Shown here: one piece after another, positions 43,823 through 53,587 of the stretch | Layout: each line of letters opens with the position of its first letter | Position numbering within the stretch: the first letter of the stretch is position 1 | Assembly: GCF_003544915.1 (NCBI RefSeq) | Contig: NZ_CP032097.1 | Span: forward strand, 682,001-746,000 | From: Arcobacter ellisii | GTDB taxonomy: Bacteria > Campylobacterota > Campylobacteria > Campylobacterales > Arcobacteraceae | Reading direction: 5' to 3' | Length of the DNA stretch: 64,000 nt | Notes under the pieces: generated by a model | Databases searched by the model: none | What the model was told of the DNA's origin: nothing | Seen by the model: the letters and a program-made list of their open reading frames with translations, nothing else | Translations under genes and position numbers: made by a program

Positions 43823-44419
43823 TTATCTTTTTAATAAATCTTCTAACATTCTAATATAATCTATTAGATTTTTTTTCAAGTCATAATTTTCTAAAATCAT
43901 AGATTGTAAATACATACCATCAGCAGTTGCAATTAGGCTTGGAATAAATTTTCTAGCATTTTCTTTTAAAAATCCTTTAGCAATCATTTCATCAAAGATT
44001 TCATTTGTAGCACTAAATAAATAATCGTAACACTCGGCATTTTTTTGTTTTATAAATTCATTTTCAATATTCAAATACATATAAAATGTATCTTTCATCA
44101 ATTTATCAAAAGATTTATTTTCAGGGTCTGATAAAACTAAATAAAAAGAAAAAAGAGCTAAAAGTTTCTCAGAAAATGTTTGAGCTTCTTTTATCTCTTT
44201 TTCAGTATCAATAAAAAATTTTTCACTTTTTTTGTCAATTACTTCAAAAATTAACTCTTCTTTAGTTTTGAAATAATGATAAAATTGTCCCTTTGACATA
44301 TTTAAAGATTCAATAAATTTATTTAAAGAAAAATTGTTTACTCCATTGTTTATAAATTCTTCATAGGCTTTTTCACATATAAAATCAATTTTTTCACTAG
44401 AATTAACTATTTTTGGCAT
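43823..44419 (-). CDS. TetR-family transcriptional regulator
   Basis: A 198-residue repressor. The N-terminal helix-turn-helix (about 8-55) shows FICEKAYEEFINNGVNNFSLNKFIESLNMSKGQFYHYFKTKEELIFEV read in pieces, the standard TetR pattern ending in YHYFKTKEEL. The C-terminal ligand domain is diverged. It ends 12 bases from the GNAT gene on the opposite strand. It probably regulates the MATE/GNAT operon through the palindrome at 41825-41845. The gene is divergent from ywbE-like. Confidence 0.88.
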   Translation of the reverse strand: MPKIVNSSEKIDFICEKAYEEFINNGVNNFSLNKFIESLNMSKGQFYHYFKTKEELIFEVIDKKSEKFFIDTEKEIKEAQTFSEKLLALFSFYLVLSDPENKSFDKLMKDTFYMYLNIENEFIKQKNAECYDYLFSATNEIFDEMIAKGFLKENARKFIPSLIATADGMYLQSMILENYDLKKNLIDYIRMLEDLLKR

Positions 44420-44549
44420 TTATTGTCCATATTATATTTTTAAATTATATTAAGATATTTTGACTAAAAAACTTGTTATTTTAATCTACATTTCCTTGTG
44501 TATATGTTCTAAATCTAGTACAATAGATTATCTTTAACTAAGGAAAAAA

Positions 44550-44747
44550 ATGCTTGACGCTAAAAAAAGAATAAATATAAAAGCTGGTTTAAAAGTAAAT
44601 ATTGTACTTAAAGTTGACCAAAGAAGTGGGAAGCTTACAACTGGTATTGTAAAAAATATACTTACAAATTCACCTTCTCATCCACATGGAATAAAAGTGC
44701 GACTTCAAGATGGGCAAGTTGGAAGAGTTCAGGAAATATTACTTTAA
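44550..44747 (+). CDS. YwbE-family small protein
   Basis: A 65-residue protein of the YwbE family (DUF2196). It matches the whole-family pattern: INIKAGLKVNIVLKVDQRSGKLTTGIV, then ILTNSPSHPHGIKVRL and DGQVGRVQEI, a KOW-like small beta barrel. Function unknown; a nucleic-acid-related role is plausible. The ribosome site is AAGGAA, with a TACAAT -10-like box about 31 bases upstream. A hairpin terminator follows. Confidence 0.9.
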   Translation: MLDAKKRINIKAGLKVNIVLKVDQRSGKLTTGIVKNILTNSPSHPHGIKVRLQDGQVGRVQEILL

Positions 44748-44753
44748 TGTAAC

Positions 44754-44780
44754 AAAATAAAGAGAAAATCTCTTTATTTT
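44754..44780. terminator. Bidirectional hairpin between ywbE-like and FKBP genes
   Basis: Twelve-base perfect arms (AAAATAAAGAGA and complement) around AAA, just after the plus-strand stop and overlapping the minus-strand stop. Confidence 0.7.
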
Positions 44781-45201
44781 ATAAAAGTGAATCAATTTTT
44801 ATTTTATATTCTAAATCTTTTCCAGCTAATGGATGATTAAAATCAACAGTTACTTCTTTTTCACCTATTTCTTTTACGATAAATTGAATTGGTTGGTCAT
44901 TTTCATCTTGAGCTTGAATTTGCATACCAACTTTTAAATCTTCAATTCCTGCAAATTGTTCTATATGAAGTGTTTGAATTCCATTTGGGTCATATTCTCC
45001 ATATGCTTCAGCAGCAGGAACTATAAATTGAGCTGCTTCTCCTGCTTTCATATTTATTATTCTTTTTTCAAGTCCAGCGATTACTTGTCCTACACCAAAT
45101 TGAAATTCAAATGGTTTATTACTTCTACTTCCATCCACTAAAACACCATCAACTCTTACTTCAAACATTATTTTAACTGTTCGGTTAATCTCTATAGGCA
45201 T
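44779..45201 (-). CDS. FKBP-type peptidyl-prolyl isomerase, SlyD-like
   Basis: A 140-residue cytoplasmic prolyl isomerase and chaperone. The FKBP core (FEFQFGVGQVIAGLEKRIINMKAGEAAQFIVP, then VDFNHPLAGKDLEYKIKI) is split by an insert-in-flap domain, as in SlyD. It lacks the His/Cys-rich metal-binding tail of E. coli SlyD. AAGGGAT lies upstream of the ATG. Monocistronic. Confidence 0.88.
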   Translation of the reverse strand: MPIEINRTVKIMFEVRVDGVLVDGSRSNKPFEFQFGVGQVIAGLEKRIINMKAGEAAQFIVPAAEAYGEYDPNGIQTLHIEQFAGIEDLKVGMQIQAQDENDQPIQFIVKEIGEKEVTVDFNHPLAGKDLEYKIKIDSLL

Positions 45202-45309
45202 ATTATCCCTTATTTTTTATTTTTTGAACTATATAGTATTAAAAATAAAATATCAAATAGGGTTTGCAAATAACAATTTTTTTTATATAATAAAATAAAA
45301 AGGAAATTT

Positions 45310-46071
45310 ATGAAAATAAATAAGAGTCAAATTATTTTTTTACTAAGTTTATCTTTTTTTCTTCAAGCTTGCACTTTTGACCAAAATTCTTTAAAAAGTG
45401 TAGCCCAAACAAATGCTGCAACACAAGTTGATGAGTTTAAAGAAGAGATATTAAAAGATTTAATCAATTACAAAAAGAAGTTAGATTTAAGAAATCCAAA
45501 TGCTTATAATAAAGAACTTCAAAGTAGTATTATTCATCAAATTAGAATGAATAAAAATTTTATAAATCTAATTCAAAATGGTCAAGTTTTGGAAAACTCA
45601 AATGAATATTTTTATTATGCTTTTTCTCCTAAAAAGATTGAAAATAGAAATGACCTTTTGATTTTAGGTTTATATAAAATGGTTTATAAAGCTTATATGA
45701 TGGAAAAGAATCATCAATTTTCTGCAATCTCATATAATCAAGAGGAGATGATAAAACTTTATGAATATTTACAAGTGGCTCGTTGGAAAATCAAAACTGC
45801 TAAAGATGAAAATGGAGATTATTTATTTAATACTTGGCAAAATAATTGGCAGTTAGAATTTGAAAAAAAATATAAAGGTGATTACAATATTATAAATGAT
45901 TTACTTTATATAAAATCAAATAGAGAAACTATTCTTGACCCATCAAATTTTTCTTATGAAATACTCTTTTCAAAGATGATTACAAATGTAGAACATACCC
46001 TTAGAAAAATAAATGTGGAACCTTATGAGATGAGTGTGTCAGCTTTAAAAAGTTTTATTTTTATAATTTAG
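45310..46071 (+). CDS. Predicted lipoprotein of unknown function
   Basis: A 253-residue protein with a lipoprotein signal ending in the lipobox LQAC (Cys21), so it should be anchored in the envelope. The mature part is helical, without recognised domains; YEYLQVARWKIKTAKDENGDY and TWQNNWQLEFEKKY are prominent. It is flanked by a divergent FKBP gene and a convergent RND pump gene, with no shared operon. AAAAGGAAAT precedes the ATG. Confidence 0.7.
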   Translation: MKINKSQIIFLLSLSFFLQACTFDQNSLKSVAQTNAATQVDEFKEEILKDLINYKKKLDLRNPNAYNKELQSSIIHQIRMNKNFINLIQNGQVLENSNEYFYYAFSPKKIENRNDLLILGLYKMVYKAYMMEKNHQFSAISYNQEEMIKLYEYLQVARWKIKTAKDENGDYLFNTWQNNWQLEFEKKYKGDYNIINDLLYIKSNRETILDPSNFSYEILFSKMITNVEHTLRKINVEPYEMSVSALKSFIFII

Positions 46072-46099
46072 CCTAAAGATTTTACTCTCTAGGCATTTT
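46071..46099. terminator. Weak hairpin between lipoprotein and RND genes
   Basis: Arms GCCTA (46071-46075) and TAGGC (46090-46094) around a 14-base loop, followed by ATTTTT. It overlaps both stop codons. Weak and long-looped. Confidence 0.3.
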
Positions 46100-49000
46100 T
46101 CTTAGTTTGTGAGTTAAAGTAAATAAAACTGGTAGATAAATTAGATTTAAAACAGTTCCCCAAGCAAGTCCAAAACCTAAAGCAATTGCAATTGGTTGGA
46201 AAATTACAGCTTCTCCACTTGGATATAAAATCAAAGATAACATACCTATTAAAGTTGTAACAGTTGTGATTATGATAGGTCTAAATCTTTTTGTTGCTCT
46301 TTCAAATATTTCATTCATTGTTTTTGCTTTTTTTAGATAAGTCATCATAATAATTCCATCATTTATAACAACTCCTGCAAGACCTAAAGAACCAATTAAT
46401 GAAGGCATTGAAAGATTTAGTCCCATAATTTGATGACCAACTAAAACTCCTAAAAGTGAAAAAGGAATAACACTCATTACAATAAATGTTTCTCTAAAAG
46501 AGTTAAATAAATAAAGCATAGAAATCATAATCAAAATTAAAGCTAAAGCAGTTGCAAGCAACATATCTCTTCTTAATTCAGCATTTTTTTCTGCTTCACC
46601 TTTTAAAACAATTTTTATTCCAGTTTTTTCAATCTCATCTAAAGTAGGTTGTAGTTCTTTTAGAACTTCAGATGCAGTTATAATTTCTGGATTTACATTT
46701 GCAAAAACATAAAAGTTTTTAATTCCATTATCTTTTAAAAGTTGTTCAAATGCTCTTAAGGTATTTAATTCAACAACTTCATATAAACTCACATTTGTAT
46801 TATCAGAAAGTGGAATTTTTGTATTTTTGAAACTTTCAAAATCATCTTTGTTTAAAGATTGTATTTTTATATCAAGCATCTCTTCTTCATCAAAAGATAC
46901 AGCTTTTTTCTTTAGTAAATATAAATTTGAAAGATAAGTTCCTATAAAAGATTCTGTAAGTCCTAGTTGTTCTCCATAAGAGTTTACTTTGATTTTTATC
47001 TCATCAATTCCAAATTTTAAAGAGTTTGAAGAGGATTTAATACCTTTTATATTTTTTAAAGCCTCATCAATTTTTTCAACAGCACTAATAGCTTTTTGAT
47101 TATCTGAAGTTACAACACCTATTTGAATATCAGATTTAATTGGACCCACTTTTTTCTCAAGAACTTCTATCTCTTCAAGATTGTATTTTGATTTATAATC
47201 TTGTTGTTTTAAAAACTCTTTTAATTTTTGTGAAATATTATTTGAAGTCTCTTCTCTTGTTCTTCCTTCTTTATCATAATAAAAACTTAAATTTGGAGTT
47301 ACATATTTATCTAAAAAATTCATCTCTTTTAGTTTTTGCAATTCAACAGTCATATACATAGCATATGGGAAATTTTCAGTATTGTTTCCTACATCTTTTC
47401 TATATCCAGCAATTGAGTTTATATTTCTAATGTAAAATTCATCACTTTTTTTTGCTAAATCAGCTTCAATAGAACTTACTATTTTAAAAGCTTCTTCTAG
47501 TGTTGTATTTGCATTTGCTTTTAAAGTAATTTTTACATCAGTTGAGTCAAATTGTGGAAACATTTGAAATCTTGAATTTTTTATATATTCAAAAGTTAAA
47601 AAAGGAACAAGAACTATAAAAATAGTAATAAATGTTTTTTTCCAATTCATGAAAAAATGAATGATTTTATTGTAAATCTTATTTGCTTTTTCCCATGATG
47701 TAACTTTTGAACCATTTTTTAAAGTATGGGCTGCATGTATTGGAAGAAAAATAAAAGATTCAACCAAAGAAGCGATAACTAAAGCACTTAAAGCTATGGG
47801 AATTAGTTTCATAACTTCACCCATAGTTCCACTAATCATCAAAATTGGTAAAAATGAAAAAAGAGTAGTAAGTGAAGCAATAGTAACAGGTTTTACCATC
47901 TCTTTTGCTCCCATAATTGCTGCTTCTTTTGGAGAATGACCCTCTTCAATATGTTGTTGGATATTTTCACTAACAACAATTGCATCATCAACAACAATTC
48001 CTATTGCAATTAATACACCAACAAGAGAAATCATATTTATTGTATATCCTGAAAAATAGATATAAATTGAAGCAATAACAAATGAAGTTGGAATTCCAAG
48101 TCCAATAATAAATGACATTCTTGCATTTATTAATAGAGTTACAAGTATTGTTATTAATATTATTCCAAGAAAAATATTTGATGAAACAACATTTAATCTA
48201 TCAATAATTCTTTCACTATTATCATCAGCAATTGAAATATTAATATCTGGATTGTTTTTTTGGATATTTGGTAATAATTTTTTTATATCTTTTACTATTT
48301 TTATTGCATCTGCTGTATCTGCTTGAACTATCTCTAAAGATAAAGCATTTTCTCCATTAAAAGAGTAAAGTGTTGAGGAGTCTTCATATTTTTTTGAAAT
48401 AGTTGCAATATCTTTTATAAAAAGAGTTTTGCCAGAAATTTTTACCTTTGTATTTTCAAACTCAAAAGCTGTTTTTGCTCCATTGTTTGTAGAAATATAG
48501 TAGTGTTTTTTAGGGTCTTCAATTTTTCCAATTGGAAAAATATAAGATAAATTAGAAATGACAGTAAATACATCATTTTTATTTAAACCAAGTGCATCTA
48601 TCTTTTTTTCATCGAGTAATACTTCAAAATATTTATCAGAATCTCCAAATACATTGATTTCATTTATTCCATTTATTGTTAAAAGTTTACTTTTTAAATC
48701 ATCTGCAAAAGGCTTTAATTCATCAACAGAGAATTTTTTAGAAGTTACCGAAATATCAACTAATGTTCTACTTCTATCAAGTGTATTAACAGATGGCTCA
48801 TCCATATCAGAAGGTAAATTTGTTTTTATTAGACTAATTGAATCTTTTAATTTATCTGCTTCTACATATTTATTAAAACCTTTTTTTAGTTCCAAAACAA
48901 TTGTAAATTTTCCTGGACTTATTATTGTTGACATAGTATCAATTGAGTCATAATTTTTGATTTTGTCTTCAATCTCTGAAACAGCCATTTTATCTAAAAT

Positions 49001-49177
49001 ATCAACACTAGCTCCACTATATGAACCTTTGATAGAAATCATATCTAAATCAAAACTAGGGAAAATCTCTTTAGGTGTTTTAGTATATGACCAAACTCCA
49101 ACTGCAAAAACTAAAATAAATAAAGTATAGTTTATTCTTGAATTCTCAACAAAAAATCTTAAAATCTTTTCAAACAT
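46082..49177 (-). CDS. RND-family efflux transporter (AcrB/MMPL type)
   Basis: A 1031-residue inner-membrane proton antiporter with the full RND plan: a first membrane helix, a periplasmic porter domain (about 35-335), six membrane helices, a second periplasmic domain (about 545-845) and six more. The proton-relay Asp pair is in GIVVDDAIVVSENIQ. Family-typical segments are MISLVGVLIAIG and SLIGSLGLAGVVINDGIIMM. No membrane-fusion or outer-membrane channel gene is adjacent, unlike most AcrB-type operons. AAGGAAT lies upstream of the ATG. Substrate unknown; the sequence also recalls the small-periplasmic-cargo RND group. Confidence 0.9.
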   Translation of the reverse strand: MFEKILRFFVENSRINYTLFILVFAVGVWSYTKTPKEIFPSFDLDMISIKGSYSGASVDILDKMAVSEIEDKIKNYDSIDTMSTIISPGKFTIVLELKKGFNKYVEADKLKDSISLIKTNLPSDMDEPSVNTLDRSRTLVDISVTSKKFSVDELKPFADDLKSKLLTINGINEINVFGDSDKYFEVLLDEKKIDALGLNKNDVFTVISNLSYIFPIGKIEDPKKHYYISTNNGAKTAFEFENTKVKISGKTLFIKDIATISKKYEDSSTLYSFNGENALSLEIVQADTADAIKIVKDIKKLLPNIQKNNPDINISIADDNSERIIDRLNVVSSNIFLGIILITILVTLLINARMSFIIGLGIPTSFVIASIYIYFSGYTINMISLVGVLIAIGIVVDDAIVVSENIQQHIEEGHSPKEAAIMGAKEMVKPVTIASLTTLFSFLPILMISGTMGEVMKLIPIALSALVIASLVESFIFLPIHAAHTLKNGSKVTSWEKANKIYNKIIHFFMNWKKTFITIFIVLVPFLTFEYIKNSRFQMFPQFDSTDVKITLKANANTTLEEAFKIVSSIEADLAKKSDEFYIRNINSIAGYRKDVGNNTENFPYAMYMTVELQKLKEMNFLDKYVTPNLSFYYDKEGRTREETSNNISQKLKEFLKQQDYKSKYNLEEIEVLEKKVGPIKSDIQIGVVTSDNQKAISAVEKIDEALKNIKGIKSSSNSLKFGIDEIKIKVNSYGEQLGLTESFIGTYLSNLYLLKKKAVSFDEEEMLDIKIQSLNKDDFESFKNTKIPLSDNTNVSLYEVVELNTLRAFEQLLKDNGIKNFYVFANVNPEIITASEVLKELQPTLDEIEKTGIKIVLKGEAEKNAELRRDMLLATALALILIMISMLYLFNSFRETFIVMSVIPFSLLGVLVGHQIMGLNLSMPSLIGSLGLAGVVINDGIIMMTYLKKAKTMNEIFERATKRFRPIIITTVTTLIGMLSLILYPSGEAVIFQPIAIALGFGLAWGTVLNLIYLPVLFTLTHKLRKMPRE

Positions 49178-49258
49178 TAAATTCCTTAGAAATAAAAAGA
49201 AGTATCATAATTTAAAAGTATAAATGATAAATTAATACAAGTTAGCACAAGTAGAAAA

Positions 49259-51487
49259 TTATCTACTTGCAGCATATAAGTTGTGTTTTTTTATAAATGC
49301 TAAATCTTCATCTTTTTGAACATTTTCAGCTAAAAGTTTTATATTTAATAAAGTTGTTAATTCTGAAATTGACTCAACAAAACTTTGTTTAGAATAATCA
49401 TTTGAGATTTCATTTGTATAATCCCTTGCAAGTCTTATATAATCTAAGTTGAAATCTTTAATGTTATTAAGTGGTATAAATTTAGTTTCAAATCTTTTTA
49501 TGATAATTTTTGCTCCACATTGATGGATTTCATCTGCAAAGAATTTGAATTTATCAACATCTTTTGCAACGGCATAAGCAGTTGCACTAAATACAAGTTG
49601 AGAAGCAATATTTTTGTTTTCAACTAATTTTTTCTCTAACCATGCAATAAATGCAGTATTATTTATTGATTCTAAAGATAGATTGATTGAAATATCATGT
49701 TTTATATTATTGATTAAAATATGATTCATTACTTTTTGGATAACTTTTTTATCAAAATCAACGATTTTTTCATATTTTTCAGCAATAGAAACAAATGTAC
49801 CAATAGGAATATTGTTATTATCTTTATCTTTTATTGATGTAAATGCCTCTTGCATTACGATATTATCATGTGATTCATCAAGTTTTTTACAATCACCAAT
49901 ATAATTTACATCAAACTTAGAGTTGTCAATAATATCAAAAATCAACTCTCTCCAGCTTTCCATATCTTTTACTAATTCATTTGTATCAGTTATAAAAAAT
50001 TCATTTGGACCAATAACTGTTGCTTTTTCATAGGCTTGATTTGCACTTTGTAAAATCTCAGGAGTTGTTCCAATTGGATTAAATGGAGTTGCGCCAATAT
50101 GAACAATATCTTTTTTATTAAACTCTAAAGATAACTCTTCAAAACCTTTTTGTAATAATTTTGTGAAATTTACTGCATCTTCATAAGAAAAGTTTTGAGC
50201 TATTAGAGCAAACTCTGAACCAAAAAATCTGTAAGCTGTTACTTTTGATTTATCATTTAATTTTGTAGTTGCTAAAACTTTTGCAAATTTTTTAATAAAA
50301 CTATTTACTTCTGCATTTGTGTGAGCCTTTGCAAAAGAAGCTAAATCGAAGATTTTGATTACAAAAATATATCCAGTTGATTTATGAATAAACATATGTT
50401 TCATATCTGTTTCAAAACTTTGTTTTAAAGAAAGACCTGTAAGTTCATCAAGTGATAATTTTTTTGTAAGATTTTCAAGTGTTGAATTTAATCTATTGAT
50501 GATATTTTCAATTTTTGTTGACATATCATTAAATGCAATTGCAACAGCTTTTATCTCTGTTGTCCAAGGAAGATTATCAATTTTACCAAATTTACCACTT
50601 GCAATACTATGAGCTAGTTTTTCAAGTTTTTTAAGTGGTTTTAATAGATATTGAACAAATATAAATAAAATCACAATTGAAATAATGAAAGCAATAATTG
50701 CATAAATAATTGCACTTTTTGCTTGACTATAAAGTTTATCATAAGCATCACCAGGATTAGCACTTACATAAATAATCGCACTTGTTTGCCAACCATTACT
50801 TATTTCACTTACTTGTTCTTCAAGTTCAATAGGAATAGAATTTATAAACCATTCTGGAACAGAGTCAAATTTTATATCTCTTGTTACTTGAACTAATATT
50901 TTATCTAAAGTAATTGTTGCACTTGTGTCAATTTTTTTGTCAAATTGGTTTGTTGCAGTGAAATTAAAAGTTAAAGTGATTTTTCCATTAGTTTTTACAT
51001 TAGGAATAAAATTATAAATATCTTCACTTGGATTTTTTATAGTAGGTTTTTTTACCACTTCTTCTGTTGGATTTTCTAAAGATAATAACTCTTTTTCAAA
51101 ATCATCACTTAAAGTATTTATTTCAATTTTTCCTAGTTTTTCATCAACAGTTAAATTTGAAATTTCCCACATTGTATTATCTAAATCTTTTGAAGCTTTT
51201 ATTAAATCACTCTCTTTTATTGTAAATAAAGCATCTTCTAAACGGATTTCTTTATAAAAACCTCTATTTGCAATAGCATTGATTACAGATTCAATTTCAG
51301 GATTTGTTTTATCTTTTAAAAGATTTTTCAGACTCATTCCTAAAGATGTAGCTGTATCTTGTGCTTTTGTTTGAGATTCAACTTCTAAATACTCTTTAGT
51401 ATTTTTAACACTAATTATAAAATTACCAGTAAAAATCATAAAAAATATTATTGATATGATTATATATAGCTGTTTAGATAAAGACAT
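49259..51487 (-). CDS. lapD: LapD-like c-di-GMP receptor
   Basis: A 742-residue inner-membrane signalling protein. Membrane segments at about 7-27 and 258-281 enclose a periplasmic domain of about 230 residues, followed by HAMP (about 283-333), GGDEF (about 345-510) and EAL (about 515-740). Both output domains are degenerate: FGSEF (422-426) for GGDEF, EAF (547-549) for EAL, and the DDFG loop reads RFET. LapD uses such an EAL to sense c-di-GMP and sequester the protease LapG, encoded just upstream in the operon. The periplasmic part is longer than in the Pseudomonas protein. Confidence 0.85.
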   Translation of the reverse strand: MSLSKQLYIIISIIFFMIFTGNFIISVKNTKEYLEVESQTKAQDTATSLGMSLKNLLKDKTNPEIESVINAIANRGFYKEIRLEDALFTIKESDLIKASKDLDNTMWEISNLTVDEKLGKIEINTLSDDFEKELLSLENPTEEVVKKPTIKNPSEDIYNFIPNVKTNGKITLTFNFTATNQFDKKIDTSATITLDKILVQVTRDIKFDSVPEWFINSIPIELEEQVSEISNGWQTSAIIYVSANPGDAYDKLYSQAKSAIIYAIIAFIISIVILFIFVQYLLKPLKKLEKLAHSIASGKFGKIDNLPWTTEIKAVAIAFNDMSTKIENIINRLNSTLENLTKKLSLDELTGLSLKQSFETDMKHMFIHKSTGYIFVIKIFDLASFAKAHTNAEVNSFIKKFAKVLATTKLNDKSKVTAYRFFGSEFALIAQNFSYEDAVNFTKLLQKGFEELSLEFNKKDIVHIGATPFNPIGTTPEILQSANQAYEKATVIGPNEFFITDTNELVKDMESWRELIFDIIDNSKFDVNYIGDCKKLDESHDNIVMQEAFTSIKDKDNNNIPIGTFVSIAEKYEKIVDFDKKVIQKVMNHILINNIKHDISINLSLESINNTAFIAWLEKKLVENKNIASQLVFSATAYAVAKDVDKFKFFADEIHQCGAKIIIKRFETKFIPLNNIKDFNLDYIRLARDYTNEISNDYSKQSFVESISELTTLLNIKLLAENVQKDEDLAFIKKHNLYAASR

Positions 51488-51501
51488 TTTTTCTTCCTTT
51501 T

Positions 51502-52143
51502 TTAAAATCTACTCATTAAATCTTTCCAAGATTTAAGATTATTTGCACCAATTCGTTTTTCACCTTTTGTTTGAGCTTGCCATAATCCAGTTGCATTAAA
51601 ACTATAAACAGGTTTTAAGTCAGGTCTTTTTGTTGCAAGTTGTAAGCTTTCGTTAATATTATCTAAAACTACAGGAATTGCCCCAGCTTGATGATAATAT
51701 GTTAAAACCATATGAGCTTGGTCAAATCTACTATTTGCTTTTGAATAAGTAACATAGGTAATTCTTAATTTGTCATCTGGAATTCCTAATTTGATTAGTG
51801 AAAAATATTTTGCAATTGCATAATCTTCACAATCTCCAGCTCCAGTTCCCATAAATTCAACTGGTGTTGCCCAATAATCTTTTCTCTTCCAGTGTGCTAA
51901 ATCGGTTTTATATGTTAATCTATTAAAGAAATCATTAACATTTTTAAGTTTATTTAAAACAGATTCATTTTTAGAAGCTTCCATCATCGAGTCCCACATT
52001 TCAACTCTTTTTTTAGCACTTGAACCATATTTGTTTTCTATGGAAGCTAGTTGAGCTGGGTCAATATTGAATGTTTTTGAGGCAGTTACAAATAGGGATA
52101 AAAAGGGGATAAGAAAAATTAAAATGAATAACATTTTTTTCAT
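51502..52143 (-). CDS. lapG: LapG-like periplasmic cysteine protease
   Basis: A 213-residue transglutaminase-like cysteine protease with a signal peptide (1-21). The catalytic triad is visible: Cys105 in GAGDCEDYAIAKY, His144 in DQAHMVL and Asp161 in VVLDNIN. WDSMMEAS and the VNDFFN...WATPVEF layout match LapG, which cleaves a large surface adhesin to release cells from biofilms when c-di-GMP is low. It lies 14 bases before lapD. The adhesin and its type I secretion genes are not in the window. Confidence 0.9.
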   Translation of the reverse strand: MKKMLFILIFLIPFLSLFVTASKTFNIDPAQLASIENKYGSSAKKRVEMWDSMMEASKNESVLNKLKNVNDFFNRLTYKTDLAHWKRKDYWATPVEFMGTGAGDCEDYAIAKYFSLIKLGIPDDKLRITYVTYSKANSRFDQAHMVLTYYHQAGAIPVVLDNINESLQLATKRPDLKPVYSFNATGLWQAQTKGEKRIGANNLKSWKDLMSRF

Positions 52144-52200
52144 CTTATCTCCTTTTTTTTATTACATATATTATCTAATATTTAATTAAAATTAAAGAAG

Positions 52201-53511
52201 TTATTTTAGAAGAGTTTTTATCTCATCTTCACTTATTTTTTCATTGTCATATTTTATAGCAATAATGTTTTCAGTATTGTTGATATACCACTCATCAATT
52301 GAAGGATTATTTAGATTTTTGCTATTTTCTAAATGATACTCATCTAAAGAAAGATATAAAAATCTTTTTTTAGCAGGATTTGGCATAGTAAAGATTAAAA
52401 TAGCCCATAAAACACAGATAATTGCAATTGTAATAACTAAAGTTGATAGAGTTACATTTTTATAAAACATTCCTCCAATCATTCCTCCAAGGAATGTTCC
52501 TAAATAACCAGCTGAATTAAAAATTCCTAAAACTAAACCTCTTTGGTGAACTTTTGCAAATTTTGAAGCAAGTGATTGCATAATTGGTTCGTGCATATTA
52601 AATCCAATAAAAAATATAACAACACCAACAACAAAAACAACAGCACTAGAACTTAATCCAATTACTAAATAAGAGATAGCAAAAAATACAATCCCAATAA
52701 TTAGTATCTCTTTAAATTTTCCTTTTTTTTCTGCAATAACAGCAGCAGGTCCCATTGCAATAACACCAAAAATCATTGCAGGAAGGTAAACTTTCCACAA
52801 TTCACCCATTGTCCATTCAAAATGATTTACTAAAGTGATGGGAATAATCATAAAAGCAAATGTCATTAAACCTTTTTGTAAAAAGTTTGTAATGTTCATT
52901 TTAATTAAATTTGTATTTCCTAAAACTTCACCTAAATTTACTTTTTTATTATAAGTGTGAGTTATATGTGGAGGATTTGGAACCATTTTTATTAAAACAA
53001 AAATTGAACCTAAAGCTATAACCATTGTGATATAAAATAAAGAGTGAACACCAAATGCAGCACCAATTGTAGGACCTGCAATCATAGAAACTGCAAATGC
53101 AATAGCAATTGATGAACCCATTAAAGCCATAGCTTTTGGTCTTTGTTCCTCTTTTACTAAATCACTAATAGTTGCAGTAACAACTGCTCCAATAGCACCT
53201 GCACCTTGAAGTAATCTACCAAATAATAAGCTGTAAATATCATTAGAAACAGCACAAATTAAAGAACCAACTGCAAAAAGCAATAATCCCATAATAATTG
53301 TACCTTTTCTTCCAAGTTTGTCACTTATTACTCCAAATGGAACTTGAAAAATCATTTGAGTTAAAGCATAACCACCAATTACAATACCAACTAAAGTTGG
53401 TGTTGCACCTTCTAAATTTATAGCATAAACTGAAATAATAGGTAAAACTAAAAATAAACCGAAAAATCTTAGAGCAATAATTGCACTAAGAGGCAAAACT
53501 GATTTAATCAT
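52201..53511 (-). CDS. MFS transporter, YajR-like
   Basis: A 436-residue major facilitator with 12 membrane segments. Motif A is GVISDKLGRKG between helices 2 and 3, and FGRLLQGAGAIGAVVTATISDL is typical of drug:proton antiporters. After the last helix comes a soluble tail of about 60 residues (SIDEWYINNTENIIAIKY) resembling a shortened version of the C-terminal YAM domain of YajR. The substrate is unknown. It is separated from lapG by 57 bases and may be in its own unit. Confidence 0.85.
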   Translation of the reverse strand: MIKSVLPLSAIIALRFFGLFLVLPIISVYAINLEGATPTLVGIVIGGYALTQMIFQVPFGVISDKLGRKGTIIMGLLLFAVGSLICAVSNDIYSLLFGRLLQGAGAIGAVVTATISDLVKEEQRPKAMALMGSSIAIAFAVSMIAGPTIGAAFGVHSLFYITMVIALGSIFVLIKMVPNPPHITHTYNKKVNLGEVLGNTNLIKMNITNFLQKGLMTFAFMIIPITLVNHFEWTMGELWKVYLPAMIFGVIAMGPAAVIAEKKGKFKEILIIGIVFFAISYLVIGLSSSAVVFVVGVVIFFIGFNMHEPIMQSLASKFAKVHQRGLVLGIFNSAGYLGTFLGGMIGGMFYKNVTLSTLVITIAIICVLWAILIFTMPNPAKKRFLYLSLDEYHLENSKNLNNPSIDEWYINNTENIIAIKYDNEKISEDEIKTLLK

Positions 53512-53587
53512 CTATAATCCTAAACATAATATAATTTTGGGCAGATTATAGTTAATATTAGTTAATAATAGGTTAAAAAGGATAATT

